Of a stretch of DNA of 64,000 bases, positions 8,966-17,940 are shown one piece after another. Each line of letters begins with the position of its first letter. The first letter of the stretch is position 1. Both the position numbers and the translations under genes were made by a program. Source of the DNA: Desulfoglaeba alkanexedens ALDC (lineage in GTDB: Bacteria > Desulfobacterota > Syntrophobacteria > Syntrophobacterales > DSM-9756). The notes beneath the pieces are model-generated. The model saw only the letters and a program-made list of their open reading frames with translations. It ran no database searches and was not told the DNA's origin. The stretch spans positions 3,301,584 to 3,365,583 of the forward strand of contig NZ_CP040098.1 of the NCBI RefSeq assembly GCF_005377625.1, written 5' to 3'.

Positions 8966-9827
8966 CCTCCAGCCACAGGCCGGCCAGGGAGCGGTCGATA
9001 TATTTCACATCAATCAGGGTAACACCCCCGCCGCTGCTCAGGGTGTGAAACCCCTCCCGGTAACGCCCCGCCGATGCCGGCACCGGCAGAGGTGCGCCCG
9101 CATTGGCGGCAAACCCGGTCTCGTCCAGCCGGTCGATCCATAGGGGGCGCACAGCGCCGCCATAGGTGCGGCTGCAATCCTGCGTCGGCAACATGATCCG
9201 TCCATCGATCAGGGTTGCCGTACCGCCAGGGCGGGACGATGCCATGTCGATCCGCACCGGGTTGCCCGGATGCGGGAACCAGGGGCCTGTGATACGTTCG
9301 GCCCAGGCCACATGCAGATGACCCATCCGGGTTTCCCGCCGGTCGGCAGGGGAATAGAACAGCCACCAGCGCCCACCATGGGAAAACGGGGTGGCATCCA
9401 CCGGCACCCGGTCCAGCTTGATTTCAACCTCCCGCACCCATTCATGTAGGCCGCTGCGCATCCGATAGAGATGCAGGGTGCCGGATCGGTGCGCCTCGGG
9501 CAGCATCCAGACGGCACCATCCGCCGCGAACACGATCGGGTAGGAGAGGTGCCAGGGCTCGGCCAGACATGGTCGCCGTTCCAATACCTGGAAATCAGCC
9601 CCCAGGGATAGCAGGTCGATGGTGCCGTGCCGAGTGCGGTAATCATAGGTTTCGGCGAACAGATGCAGATGCCCGTCCTGGCGCCAGGGAAAGGGATCAG
9701 CCAGGAAGTGGAAAGGTGGCTCTTCCGGCAGCCAATGCACCGGCACGTCCGCCACCCCCTGGGCCAGCACCTGTTCGACGGGTTGGTCGATGATACCGCA
9801 TCTCCAGATATCCTTGCGGTGCGGCAT
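8946..9827 (-). CDS. GINT1 N-terminal-like beta-propeller protein
   Basis: 293 residues with no signal peptide. The repeated blades HFLADPFPWRQDGHLHLFAE, HLSYPIVFAADGAVWMLPEA and ATPFSHGGRWWLFYSPADRR match the five-bladed propeller found at the N-terminus of plant GINT1 (glucosamine inositolphosphorylceramide transferase) and in bacterial proteins of polysaccharide clusters, structurally related to GH43/GH32 folds. Its biochemical role is not established; a sugar-processing or transfer function in the same polysaccharide is the reasonable inference. ATG 9827 has GGGGAGAG just upstream. It is convergent with the GT4 gene. Confidence 0.65.
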   Translation of the reverse strand: MPHRKDIWRCGIIDQPVEQVLAQGVADVPVHWLPEEPPFHFLADPFPWRQDGHLHLFAETYDYRTRHGTIDLLSLGADFQVLERRPCLAEPWHLSYPIVFAADGAVWMLPEAHRSGTLHLYRMRSGLHEWVREVEIKLDRVPVDATPFSHGGRWWLFYSPADRRETRMGHLHVAWAERITGPWFPHPGNPVRIDMASSRPGGTATLIDGRIMLPTQDCSRTYGGAVRPLWIDRLDETGFAANAGAPLPVPASAGRYREGFHTLSSGGGVTLIDVKYIDRSLAGLWLEVRRRLR

Positions 9828-9995
9828 AACTCTCCCCTTCCTGAATCGGTTTTATCCGGTCCTGTGCGTGATGCGGAGACGCAATTGCTTCACCCGGTGC
9901 CAGAGGCGGCGTATGGATGCGTTTCACCGATGATGATGTCGCGGACGCTCATGGCAGGCGATCATCGCTTGACAGCGGGAACAACATAGCATTCC

Positions 9996-10397
9996 ATCGC
10001 CGCGAGAACCCTGGGCCCGGAACGGTTCGGCCAGTTCGCGCTGGTGCTGACCTATGCCCAGGCGGTGAACAATCCCGTGCAATTCAATTCCTGGCAAACC
10101 CTGATCCGCCCGGGCTGTTTTCAGGCGGGGTGATCGCCTTTCTGGTTGCCTGGGCGCTAGCCGAGCTGCTGTCCACCCTGGCGCTCTGGCTCGCCGCTGC
10201 CCACGAACTTGCGCGTCGCGATCTCGACCGCCGGCCGCGCGGTGGCTGGTTAAAGACGGTGGTACGGGAGAATCCGGGTATCTGGCGTTTCGCCTGGTTT
10301 GCCAACGCGGCGGCGACACTTGCGCTGGCCTGGCGCCAGGTCGGCACGCTGGCGGTGGGTATTGCGGCGAGTCCCGCCGCCGGCGGCTACCGGTCCT
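9996..10397 (+). pseudogene. Truncated second Wzx-type flippase
   Basis: Two flippase pieces are visible. The first, from 9996, reads IAARTLGPERFGQFALVLTY and continues to about 10107 (NSWQTLIR). The second lies in another frame from about 10122: GGVIAFLVAWALAELLSTLA, through ENPGIWRFAWFANAAATLAL to AVGIAASPAAGGY. Both align in order with the intact flippase at 6552, with RENPGIWRF matching DNPGIWRF. The stretch between them (about the third and fourth helices) is missing, and the first helix and C-terminal half are absent. No working protein can be made. Confidence 0.75.
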
Positions 10398-10813
10398 TAA
10401 GCCCGGCCCGGCAACGCATCAAGCACCTTCTCCTGGAGCTGATCCCGGTGGCGCTGGCCGGTATTCCGCCGCGGTGGACATCGCCGCGGTACCAACCCAC
10501 TTCCGGATGCACGACAAGCTTCCCCCGGTCGCCGTGGCTGAGCGGTCAAGGTCTACCCGGAGAAAACTGGTGGATCCCGGTGGCAGGTGAAAATGCAGCT
10601 GGCGGAAGTCGAAGCGCCGGGCCATCACCCGCTGACCGCCGGCAGTCAGCTCATGAAGCCGCCGGCGGGCGGCGGCTTCAACTTGAGCCAGATCGTTCAG
10701 CAGGCGCGCCCGGAGCGGATTCAAATGGATGTAGGCTGCAAGCTGCTTCAGATAGGCGTCTTCCTGTAATTAAATGATTTTAGCGGATCTCTATTTTCTA
10801 AATCATGATGCCT
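10398..10813. other. Scrambled remnant region at the right edge of the island
   Basis: No intact gene. Coding-like pieces appear on both strands in changing frames, and the only recognisable one is the transposase relic at 10665-10768. The sequence becomes AT-rich after about 10769. I read this as the eroded end of the imported segment. Confidence 0.5.
10665..10768 (-). pseudogene. REP-associated tyrosine transposase (RAYT) fragment
   Basis: On the minus strand the sequence reads EDAYLKQLAAYIHLNPLRAR and then LLNDLAQVEA. YIHLNPLRA is the signature segment of Y1-type REP-associated transposases, found in the C-terminal third of the protein. An in-frame TAA lies directly upstream and the reading drifts into unrelated sequence downstream, so only about 35 codons survive. 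Confidence 0.65.
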
Positions 10814-10958
10814 TCGTAAAAAATCCGAATTGTCATCCCGGCCCGAGCGCAGCGAGGGATCTCTTCGTAGAACTAAATGTATAATAACAGCGGATGTTTT
10901 AAGATTCCTCGTCGCAAGCTCCTCGGAATGACAATGGCAGTTTTCGGCCTTTTTACGA
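10814..10958. repeat. MITE-like palindromic repeat
   Basis: Outer inverted ends TCGTAAAAA (10814-10822) and TTTTTACGA (10950-10958), with inner inverted segments TTGTCATCCCG (10830-10840) and CGGAATGACAA (10924-10934). About 145 bp with no gene. Its right end overlaps the last codons of the HMG-CoA lyase gene and supplies that gene's TAA stop. Confidence 0.6.
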
Positions 10959-11915
10959 CGTTATCATACATGCCTGCCGACCTATATTGCACAATTCGTG
11001 AGCCAGAAGAGGATCCGCCGGCCCACTTTTCATTAGTTGGCCGGGCAGAGGGTGTTGGAGAATTTTCTCAAGGGCCTGAGCGGCCTTAATCAGCTTCGCA
11101 AGGTTAATCCCGGTATCTACGCCCATTTCTTCGAACATGAATACGACATCCTCCGTCGCAAGATTCCCGGCGGCCTGTGGAACGTTTGGACATCCACCTA
11201 TGCCTCCGAGCGAGGTATCGAACATGTTTATACCTGCCAGGTAGCCAGCGTAAAGGTTTGCCATCGCCACTCCTCTGTTGTTGTGAAGATGCAGGCAAAG
11301 CGGGACGTCAGCAAGTTCTTGTTTGAAGAAGGAAACCATTTTCGAGATCTGCCTTGGATTGGCCATGCCGGTAGTATCGGCCAAGGAAATGCGATCTGCG
11401 CCGCATCCGACAAAATGACGAGCGATTTTTAACACATCTGCCTCAGGCACTCTGCCTTGGTATGGACAACCGAAAGAAACGGCAATCGCGCCCGCCACCG
11501 GCACACTTTTCTCTCGGGCCATTTCGAAGATCGCTTCGAGATCCGCAAGGGAATCGACGACGCTGCGGCGTACATTGGCCTGGTTATGAGCATCGGAGGC
11601 GGATACAAATACCAGCAAACGGTCCGCGCCGGCTTTGAGCGCGAGCTGGGCGCCTTTAATGTTGGGCACCATGATCTCGTGCTTCAACGGCCCGGAGCGA
11701 TCTACACGGGCCATCAAATCGGCTGCATCCTTAAGCTGCGGAATTGCTTTTGGATTCACGAATGAGGTCGTTTCCAGGTATTCGACCCCGGCTTCTGAAA
11801 GGGCTTGAATCAGCAATAGTTTGTCTTCGGTGGAGACAAAAGCTTTCTCAGACTGCAATCCGTCTCGCAGGGCTACTTCTCTGATAATCACCTTGGATGC
11901 GACGTCCATTTGCAT
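10953..11915 (-). CDS. mvaB: Hydroxymethylglutaryl-CoA lyase
   Basis: 320-residue DRE-TIM metallolyase that cleaves HMG-CoA to acetyl-CoA and acetoacetate, the last step of leucine or isovalerate breakdown. The N-terminal REVALRDGLQ holds the catalytic arginine-aspartate pair (R17, D18). Metal-binding histidines are in CLHLHNNRG (about 207-215), and the glycine-rich loop with catalytic cysteine is GGIGGCPNVPQAAGN, where characterised enzymes have GGLGGCPFAPGATGN. That loop is diverged, so the substrate may be a related 3-hydroxy-3-methyl acyl-CoA. The last residues (ACMITS) and the stop lie in a repeat. No clear ribosome site precedes ATG 11915. Confidence 0.85.
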   Translation of the reverse strand: MQMDVASKVIIREVALRDGLQSEKAFVSTEDKLLLIQALSEAGVEYLETTSFVNPKAIPQLKDAADLMARVDRSGPLKHEIMVPNIKGAQLALKAGADRLLVFVSASDAHNQANVRRSVVDSLADLEAIFEMAREKSVPVAGAIAVSFGCPYQGRVPEADVLKIARHFVGCGADRISLADTTGMANPRQISKMVSFFKQELADVPLCLHLHNNRGVAMANLYAGYLAGINMFDTSLGGIGGCPNVPQAAGNLATEDVVFMFEEMGVDTGINLAKLIKAAQALEKILQHPLPGQLMKSGPADPLLAHELCNIGRQACMITS

Positions 11916-12113
11916 TTTTGCACCATTATCATTGAAGGATCCTTACCAAGTCTACCGCTTTGAAGGATACTCGGTCAACATTGTTGAATTTCACAATACT
12001 CTGGTGTCCCGGTTTCTGATTAATCCAGGTCGAAAGCGGGTTCTCCCTGCAGGCGTAGCCGGCGCGTGGGCGTTTTCCGGCCCCATGGAGGGGTTCGTGC
12101 GACAGGCTCTTGG

Positions 12114-13613
12114 TTATAAATAGAACCAGTTCAAGGCCGTGGAATCTTCGTACTTTATTTCCCCCGTTTTTCCTATGGGCTCCTCGATGGTCATCCGTTC
12201 GACCGCATCGTCCTCCGGCCGCATCTTGGCCAGGAATCTGTTGCCGTCTTCGTCTCTTCCTATCACAATCACCCCGCTTGCCCTGGCGCTACGGTCATAG
12301 GAAATGGAGTATGTTTCCAACACCCCCTTGCCAGAGGCGCGGTCGACAACGTTAACCCGGGGGTATCGCTTGGCCTTCTTTTTCGGATCGTGGGGCGTCA
12401 ATCCGGTGTCGCCCGGGGAAGCGCTGTACAGTCCCACGGAGTGCTTGCTGATAAACCAGCTTAACGCCTGCACCAAGCCGTAGGCCCCTGGATTGCGGCG
12501 CAGTAGCTCCACCATGCTGGATATGGCGTGTAGGGCATAGTTATTCCCGGGTCCGCCGAAGTATGGCATGCCACCCGTGACGGTAAGGGGCCTCGGATCG
12601 TCAGGCTTGATGCCCAGCATCTCCCTGGCGATACGCGGAGCGCACGGAAAACAGCTGTAGAAGTCGAGGTACTCGACCTCGTCCAGCGATATTGAGGCCT
12701 GGCCCAGGGCGCCTTCAACCGCGTCGGCCAGCGAAGGGCTGGCCCACAGGTGGGGACGTTCCGTCACGTGGAAGACGTCCTCCGCATCACCGTAACCTCT
12801 TAAAAAAACTATTTTATCCTTGGGTATGCCGCATTCCTCCGCCGTCTCCAGGTCGCTCATCAAAACCGCCGCCGCCTGATTCACGCTCATGTTGGAACAC
12901 ATCGACTTGGTGTAAGGGTAGACCACCATGCGGTTCTCGGATGTCACCTCGGCGATCTCCTCGGCGCTCATGGCTTTTCTGGTCCAGGAGAAGGGATTGT
13001 TGGAGGCGATCGTCGACATATCGGCGCAGAAGGAGGAGAGCTCGTGACAGTGATCGGCCAGAGTCTTGTTCCAATGGGCCCGCAGGGCGTTCTCAAACAG
13101 AGCGTATATAGCCGCCGGCCAGCCCAATCCGTATCGAACCTCGATGTCGGTGAGGGGCATCCTGATGTCTCCCACGAAACGTTTCCGCCTGGACGAAGCA
13201 TCACCGCGATAATAATCGTCGAGAACGTTGGCCATGGGCTGAATCTTTTCACGGGTGTAGAACGCCTCGGCACCACAGATAAGCACCCACTGTGATTGTC
13301 CCGAGAGGATCCTCTCGGCCGCGCGGTTCACGAACCACTGGGGCGCCGTGGCTCCGATAGCGGTATAGCCCGTCTCCGAGGGTCGGATTCCCAGTGTATC
13401 GGATAGGTCCTGCGCTGGAGCCTCCAGGTCTCGCGAGATGCAGTTGACTATGTAGAGCGTATCCACCCTGTTGAGATTATCCAGGGACGCGTCCCTTCCG
13501 GCTGCCCGTGCCGCTTCGGCCATCATATCGATGGGGTTGAGCTGCTGCGCGGTCGTCTCGCGATACACCGACTGCGCCACCCCGACCAGAACCGGCATCT
13601 TGCTCTTCAACAT
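12114..13613 (-). CDS. Thiolase-like protein type 1 (acetyl-CoA acetyltransferase-like, lacks nucleophilic Cys)
   Basis: 499 residues. Thiolase fold with an extra C-terminal domain of about 100 residues of the type seen in mycobacterial thiolase-like protein 1 (GVLETYSISYDRSARASGVI onwards, OB-fold-like). The place where true thiolases carry C-[SG]-S-G reads GYTAIGATAPQWFVN, so the nucleophilic cysteine is missing. The C-terminal active-site region is present in altered form (YSCFPCAPRIAREMLG, then TVTGGMPYFGGPGNNYALHA). Such proteins bind acyl-CoA but have uncertain chemistry. AAGGAAGGA lies upstream of ATG 13613. Between HMG-CoA lyase and an MBL hydrolase on the same strand, suggesting an acyl-CoA catabolic group. 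Confidence 0.8.
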   Translation of the reverse strand: MLKSKMPVLVGVAQSVYRETTAQQLNPIDMMAEAARAAGRDASLDNLNRVDTLYIVNCISRDLEAPAQDLSDTLGIRPSETGYTAIGATAPQWFVNRAAERILSGQSQWVLICGAEAFYTREKIQPMANVLDDYYRGDASSRRKRFVGDIRMPLTDIEVRYGLGWPAAIYALFENALRAHWNKTLADHCHELSSFCADMSTIASNNPFSWTRKAMSAEEIAEVTSENRMVVYPYTKSMCSNMSVNQAAAVLMSDLETAEECGIPKDKIVFLRGYGDAEDVFHVTERPHLWASPSLADAVEGALGQASISLDEVEYLDFYSCFPCAPRIAREMLGIKPDDPRPLTVTGGMPYFGGPGNNYALHAISSMVELLRRNPGAYGLVQALSWFISKHSVGLYSASPGDTGLTPHDPKKKAKRYPRVNVVDRASGKGVLETYSISYDRSARASGVIVIGRDEDGNRFLAKMRPEDDAVERMTIEEPIGKTGEIKYEDSTALNWFYL

Positions 13614-13656
13614 AAATCCATCCTTCCTTTACTCATAGGTTAGGTACCCTTTCTCG

Positions 13657-14640
13657 CTAAACCAGTTCCACCATCCATCCCTCGTCCTCACCCCGGCATA
13701 TCACCTTTCCTTCCATCTCCAGCTTGTCCAGGTGGCACTGCAGCATTTGGGGGGCGGGGAAGACGGTTATCAAGGAATTTTTGAATACCCTTGTTACCAG
13801 GTCGGGAAAGGATACGGGCCCCGAGACAAGCTCATTTAAAATCCTCTCCTCGCGGCGCAGTATGGCTGCCCTGGTTTTCTCGATCTCGTTATGGGGTTCC
13901 TTGCTCGGTCTCCCGTGGGAGGGGAGGAGCAGCCTTGCGGGAAGCTGCGAGAGCCGGTCCAGGCCGTTCAGGAATTCCGTAACTCCGCCGGAAGAAGGGG
14001 AATACCAGGTTACGACGTCCCCCACGGCATCAGCGCTGAAGAGGATTCCGTGGTCCCTGTCGAAGAGGGAAACCATGCCCTGGGCATGGCCTGGGATCAC
14101 GATCACCTGGAAGGAGAAATCACCCAGGACGAACTCCCCTTCCGTAGGGATCTCGTCGGTGGCCGTAAAACCGGCCATGGCACAGGAGACATTACTGAAG
14201 TACTCGATGATATCCATCTCCTGTGGAGCCGCGGGGCCCAACCCATAGCGGGAAGGTAGTGTTACATCGAAGGTACGGTTAAGCCGCGAGGGCTCGGCGG
14301 CCAGAGGTATCTCCACCGGATGAAGGAAAATGCGGGGGCTTATCTCCTGCAGGAGGTAGCGCATAGCGCCCACATGGTCGGGATGGGCGTGAGTAAGAAC
14401 CACGGTGTGAACGTCCTCGATGCGTAAGCCCTGTACCGCCACGAAATTCTTGACCTTCTGGTAGGCCTGCTCCTGGCCGCAGCCCACATCCACCAGGATA
14501 GCTCCATCCTCGTCACGAATAAGCAGTATATTTGCGGAGGCCGGCCAAATAGCCTCCTCTATCTGAAGAAAATGCATACCTTCAGGCAACACAATGCGCC
14601 CCCTCTCATATTCGATGCCATCTCTTAGACAAATCATCAC
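13657..14640 (-). CDS. MBL-fold metallo-hydrolase
   Basis: 327 residues. The dinuclear metal motif THAHPDHVG is at residues 83-91 (H84, H86, D88, H89), and further ligands appear in VIPGHAQGMVSLFD and LLLPSHGRPS. The C-terminal 80 residues (ILRREERILNEL, then LQCHLDKLEMEGKVICRGED) form a winged-helix-like domain as in the LACTB2/MBLAC2 group of beta-lactamase-fold thioesterases and nucleases. Given its neighbours, an acyl-thioester hydrolase is the most natural guess. It begins with two consecutive ATGs and has no strong ribosome site. It is 43 bp upstream of the thiolase-like gene and likely in the same transcript. Confidence 0.8.
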   Translation of the reverse strand: MMICLRDGIEYERGRIVLPEGMHFLQIEEAIWPASANILLIRDEDGAILVDVGCGQEQAYQKVKNFVAVQGLRIEDVHTVVLTHAHPDHVGAMRYLLQEISPRIFLHPVEIPLAAEPSRLNRTFDVTLPSRYGLGPAAPQEMDIIEYFSNVSCAMAGFTATDEIPTEGEFVLGDFSFQVIVIPGHAQGMVSLFDRDHGILFSADAVGDVVTWYSPSSGGVTEFLNGLDRLSQLPARLLLPSHGRPSKEPHNEIEKTRAAILRREERILNELVSGPVSFPDLVTRVFKNSLITVFPAPQMLQCHLDKLEMEGKVICRGEDEGWMVELV

Positions 14641-15177
14641 GGAAGACCTATCGACACTGGTTTACGGTCATAATTACGGCTCGCATTATTGAGTATTCCC
14701 TGAATCCGTGAGGTGTGGTTGAGCGAGCTGAGTTGCGGGCATGGCGACTCCATTTTGAGCGGCCGACGAGGCCCTGTTTCAGCCGGTTCCTCGGATCATC
14801 GACTTTCGAGTGGCGGAAAAGAGCTCATGACGGTGCTCTTTCAGCCGTTTATAGATCAACTCCTGGATCACGGTCTTTACGCGACGCCGCACGGCCCGAT
14901 GCCGTACGGGCGGAAAATGGGCCAGGAGCGCGTGCGGTTCGGAGGGGATACCGACTTGAGGGACCCGGAAACGCGACAACGACCGGCGATCGGCACAAGC
15001 GGCACACTCCATGTGTGCCGCACCGATCGCGGATGTCATTGCCAGCGGAAACGGAGCGTGAGTCGGAGGCTCCTCTCCGAACCGTTGATTTCCCAAACTA
15101 TACCAAAAGCGTTGTTTTAGGGACAATATATTCCGATGATTTTCGGACACTGTTGACCGGTGTTCACAGCAAAGCCA
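14641..15177. other. Gene-free stretch, probably eroded mobile DNA
   Basis: No recognisable gene. Open frames of 120-160 codons occur on both strands but have compositions of shadow frames, no ribosome sites and no family resemblance. It adjoins an IS66 orfA relic and may be what is left of that element. Confidence 0.45.
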
Positions 15178-15478
15178 TCATAGCTGCATCAACACCCGGA
15201 TGAGGCGATTCAGCACGCAAGGATCGAAGTCTCGGTGGATCTCGATTCGATGCCGACCATTAACCACCAGGCTGAGGGCCGGTCCGCCGCAAAGTATGGC
15301 CCTTTCTGATTTCGGTACCGGCCATTCCACCAGGCACGTGGTGGAGTCGGCCATCCTGGATCGTTGCTCCTTTCTCCTGTACCTGAAGCAATAGAGTTTC
15401 AGATCCTGCTGACGGCAGTACTTTTTGAGTGAGCCCGCTCGCCTCCCAGCGCCTCATGTGCTCCAACCAAAACCTTCG
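15178..15478 (-). pseudogene. IS66-family orfA (TnpA-like accessory protein), frameshifted
   Basis: The minus-strand reading begins FWLEHMRRWEASGLTQK, the helix-turn-helix start of IS66 orfA proteins, then needs a frameshift at about 15418 to continue YCRQQDLKLYCFRYRRKEQ and ends SLVVNGRHRIEIHRDFDP, then VLNRLIRVL, before TGA at 15178. The C-terminal 'LxNGxRIEV-x-x-x-F-x-x-x-x-L-x-x-L' pattern is characteristic of the family. No orfB or transposase gene follows, so the element is dead. Confidence 0.7.
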
Positions 15479-15646
15479 CTTTTCCTATCGCACTCCAAGG
15501 GCTGAATGCCGCATCGCTGACATCTTTTCCTCTGGAGGTCGGCTTCCCGTAGTCGGTGGAGCGAAAAAAGATCGGGTTCGCTGAACGCTCACGTGTTGAC
15601 TGACTGATTTGATAGAAAAGACCCGCAACCCTCTTTTTCTCGCCTC

Positions 15647-15662
15647 TTCATCATTTCTTCAT
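15647..15662 (+). promoter_or_regulatory. Candidate OmpR/PmrA-type direct repeat upstream of arnB
   Basis: TTCAT occurs at 15647-15651 and again at 15658-15662, a spacing of 11 bases, about 100 bp before arnB. Winged-helix response regulators of the OmpR family bind direct half-sites at 10-11-base spacing, and such a regulator is encoded at 23351-24031. The motif is short and AT-rich and could be chance. Confidence 0.25.
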
Positions 15663-15762
15663 TTTCCTCCGTTACATTCCCACCCAAGGACGGATCGGAT
15701 CAGGAGACCCCTTTCCGATGCGCCATATAAAACGGTTTGAAGCTCGATAGAAGAAAGAGATT

Positions 15763-16911
15763 ATGCGGACAACCTTTCTGCCGTTTTCCAAGCCGTCCAT
15801 CAGCGAAGCCGAAATCGAGGCGGTGGCCGAGGTTCTACGTTCCGGATGGATCACCACCGGCCCCAAGGCCGCCGAATTTGAAGAGGCCTTTAAGGCATAC
15901 TGCAATGCCGAAGGGGCAGTGGCGCTATGTTCCGGTACGGCCGGCATGCATCTTCTGTTGGCGGCCATGGGTATCGGTCCCGGAGACGAGGTGATCACCC
16001 CCTCCATGACCTGGGTCTCCACGGTGAATCTCATCACGCTCGCCGGAGCCACGCCGGTTTTTGCCGATATCGAACGCGAGACGCTATTGGTTTCGGCAGA
16101 AACCGTTGAACCGCTCATTACCGAACGCACCAGGCTGATCATCCCGGTGCATTTTGCAGGCGCCGCGGTGGATATGGACCCGTTGCGGCAACTGTCTTCG
16201 GCCAAAAACATTCCTTTGGTTGAGGACGCGGCCCATGCCGTCGGCACACAATACCGGGGGGAACGGATCGGCCGGCGGGGAACCGCCATCTTTTCGTTTC
16301 ACCCCATCAAAAACATGACCTGCGGCGAAGGCGGGATGTTTTGTTCGGACGACCCTGGTCTTATCGAGCATATCCGGAGGTTGAAGTTTCACGGGCTTGC
16401 CAAAGACGCCTATGACCGCAACACGCAGGGGCGTTCTCCGCAGGCAGAGGTCCAGGAACCTGGATTCAAATACAATTTGACCGACATGGCGGCCGTCCTT
16501 GCCTTGGGACAATTACGCCGGCTGGACGAGTTCAATCGAAAACGGGCGCTTCTGGCGCATCGTTACCGGGAATTGTTGGCAAATATCGATGAAATCATGC
16601 CTCTCGCCGTTCCTTCCTATCCCATGCGCCACGCGTGGCACCTGTTTGTTGTCCGTCTGGACACAAAGCGGGTGGGTATGGACCGGGAAACCTTCATGGC
16701 GGAACTAAAAAAGCGCAATATCGGTACGGGTATCCATTTTAAGGCAGTGCACAGGCAGAAATATTACCACGAGACATTGCAGCTGCCTGAAGGCGCGCTG
16801 CCGAACACGGAGTGGAATTCGGATCGGATCTTTTCGCTCCCCTTGTTTCCGGACATGACCTTGAACGATGTGGATGAAGTTGTTGCGGCCATCAAGGAGG
16901 TGATCGCATGA
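15763..16911 (+). CDS. arnB: UDP-4-amino-4-deoxy-L-arabinose aminotransferase ArnB
   Basis: 382-residue PLP-dependent DegT/DnrJ/EryC1/StrS aminotransferase that converts UDP-4-keto-arabinose to UDP-L-Ara4N with glutamate. The PLP lysine is K183 in [16 protein letters not shown]155 and H158 in VEDAAHAVG hold the cofactor ring. The N-terminus [16 protein letters not shown] and the [13 protein letters not shown] segment match ArnB closely. Length equals the family. GAAGAAAGAG precedes ATG 15763. First gene of arnBCADT; its end overlaps arnC by 4 bases. Function is well supported by the whole operon. Confidence 0.93.
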   Translation: MRTTFLPFSKPSISEAEIEAVAEVLRSGWITTGPKAAEFEEAFKAYCNAEGAVALCSGTAGMHLLLAAMGIGPGDEVITPSMTWVSTVNLITLAGATPVFADIERETLLVSAETVEPLITERTRLIIPVHFAGAAVDMDPLRQLSSAKNIPLVEDAAHAVGTQYRGERIGRRGTAIFSFHPIKNMTCGEGGMFCSDDPGLIEHIRRLKFHGLAKDAYDRNTQGRSPQAEVQEPGFKYNLTDMAAVLALGQLRRLDEFNRKRALLAHRYRELLANIDEIMPLAVPSYPMRHAWHLFVVRLDTKRVGMDRETFMAELKKRNIGTGIHFKAVHRQKYYHETLQLPEGALPNTEWNSDRIFSLPLFPDMTLNDVDEVVAAIKEVIA

Positions 16912-17921
16912 ATGCCGCGCCGGATCTTTCCGTGGTCATTCCGGTCTATAACGAAAAGGAGAATCTGCCGGAGCTTATTGACCGCTGTCTGGCCGCCTGC
17001 CGAAGAACCGGGCGCGATTTTGAAATCATCCTGGTGGATGACGGCAGCAGGGACGGCTCCCGTGATCTCATTCTCCAGGCCGCTGATCAACACATTGAAG
17101 TCGTCGGCGTGGTATTGAACCGCAATTACGGCCAGCATGCGGCGGTTTTTGCCGGGCTAGAGCAGAGCAGGGGCCATATCGTCGTCACGCTCGATGCGGA
17201 TCTTCAGAATCCTCCCGAAGAAATCCCCAGACTGGTTGCTGAAATGGATCGCGGTGTGGATGTCGTGGGCACCGTGCGCGAAAATCGGCAGGACTCCCTA
17301 TTCCGCCGCACAGCATCGGCCCTGGTCAACCGGCTCGTCCGGCGGACCACCGGGGTCATGATGCATGACTACGGCTGCATGCTCAGGGCTTACCGGCGGC
17401 GGGTCGTCGAGGCCATGCTCCAGTGCCGGGAACGCTCCACTTTTATTCCGATCCTGGCCAACAGTTTCGCAGGCAGCACCGCCGAAATACCCGTCAAACA
17501 TGCCTTGCGGGAAAATGGTGAATCCAAGTACAGCTTCCTTAAACTGATTTCGCTTCAGTTCGATCTGCTCACATCCATGTCCACCTTTCCCCTGCGCTTG
17601 CTTTTATTGCTGGGGTTGCTCATCGCGGCCAGCGGCATCGGCTTCGGCGTCCTTCTGATGGTGTTGCGATTTGCCTACGGCTCTCAGTGGGCTGCCGAGG
17701 GTATATTTACACTGTTTGCGGTGCTCTTTGTCTTTATCGGGACGCAGTTTATCGGAATGGGGCTTCTCGGTGAATACATCGGACGCATCTATGACGATGT
17801 TCGCAGAAGGCCTCGCTTTTTTATACATGAAATCCGCGGCAACTCCATCGATGATTGCGGCGACCTACCCTATTCTGGTCTCCATATGATGGTCGCAAGT
17901 CGAGCAAATCAACAACGTTGA
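16908..17921 (+). CDS. arnC: Undecaprenyl-phosphate 4-deoxy-4-formamido-L-arabinose transferase ArnC
   Basis: 337-residue GT2 enzyme that moves L-Ara4FN from UDP to undecaprenyl phosphate at the cytoplasmic face. GT-A domain: [19 protein letters not shown] at the start, [10 protein letters not shown], and [15 protein letters not shown] containing the metal-binding D-x-D. Two membrane helices follow at about 225-295 ([20 protein letters not shown] and [20 protein letters not shown]), then [17 protein letters not shown], the conserved ArnC/DPM-like tail. Starts inside the end of arnB and is translationally coupled. Start ATG with AAGGAGG upstream. Confidence 0.93.
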   Translation: MNAAPDLSVVIPVYNEKENLPELIDRCLAACRRTGRDFEIILVDDGSRDGSRDLILQAADQHIEVVGVVLNRNYGQHAAVFAGLEQSRGHIVVTLDADLQNPPEEIPRLVAEMDRGVDVVGTVRENRQDSLFRRTASALVNRLVRRTTGVMMHDYGCMLRAYRRRVVEAMLQCRERSTFIPILANSFAGSTAEIPVKHALRENGESKYSFLKLISLQFDLLTSMSTFPLRLLLLLGLLIAASGIGFGVLLMVLRFAYGSQWAAEGIFTLFAVLFVFIGTQFIGMGLLGEYIGRIYDDVRRRPRFFIHEIRGNSIDDCGDLPYSGLHMMVASRANQQR

Positions 17922-17940
17922 ATTTATTTAGGAAAAGTTT

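Noticed and set aside
14713..15203. Open frames on the plus strand
   Set aside because: They are arginine- and proline-rich, overlap each other, and no family is recognisable; likely chance frames in eroded IS sequence.
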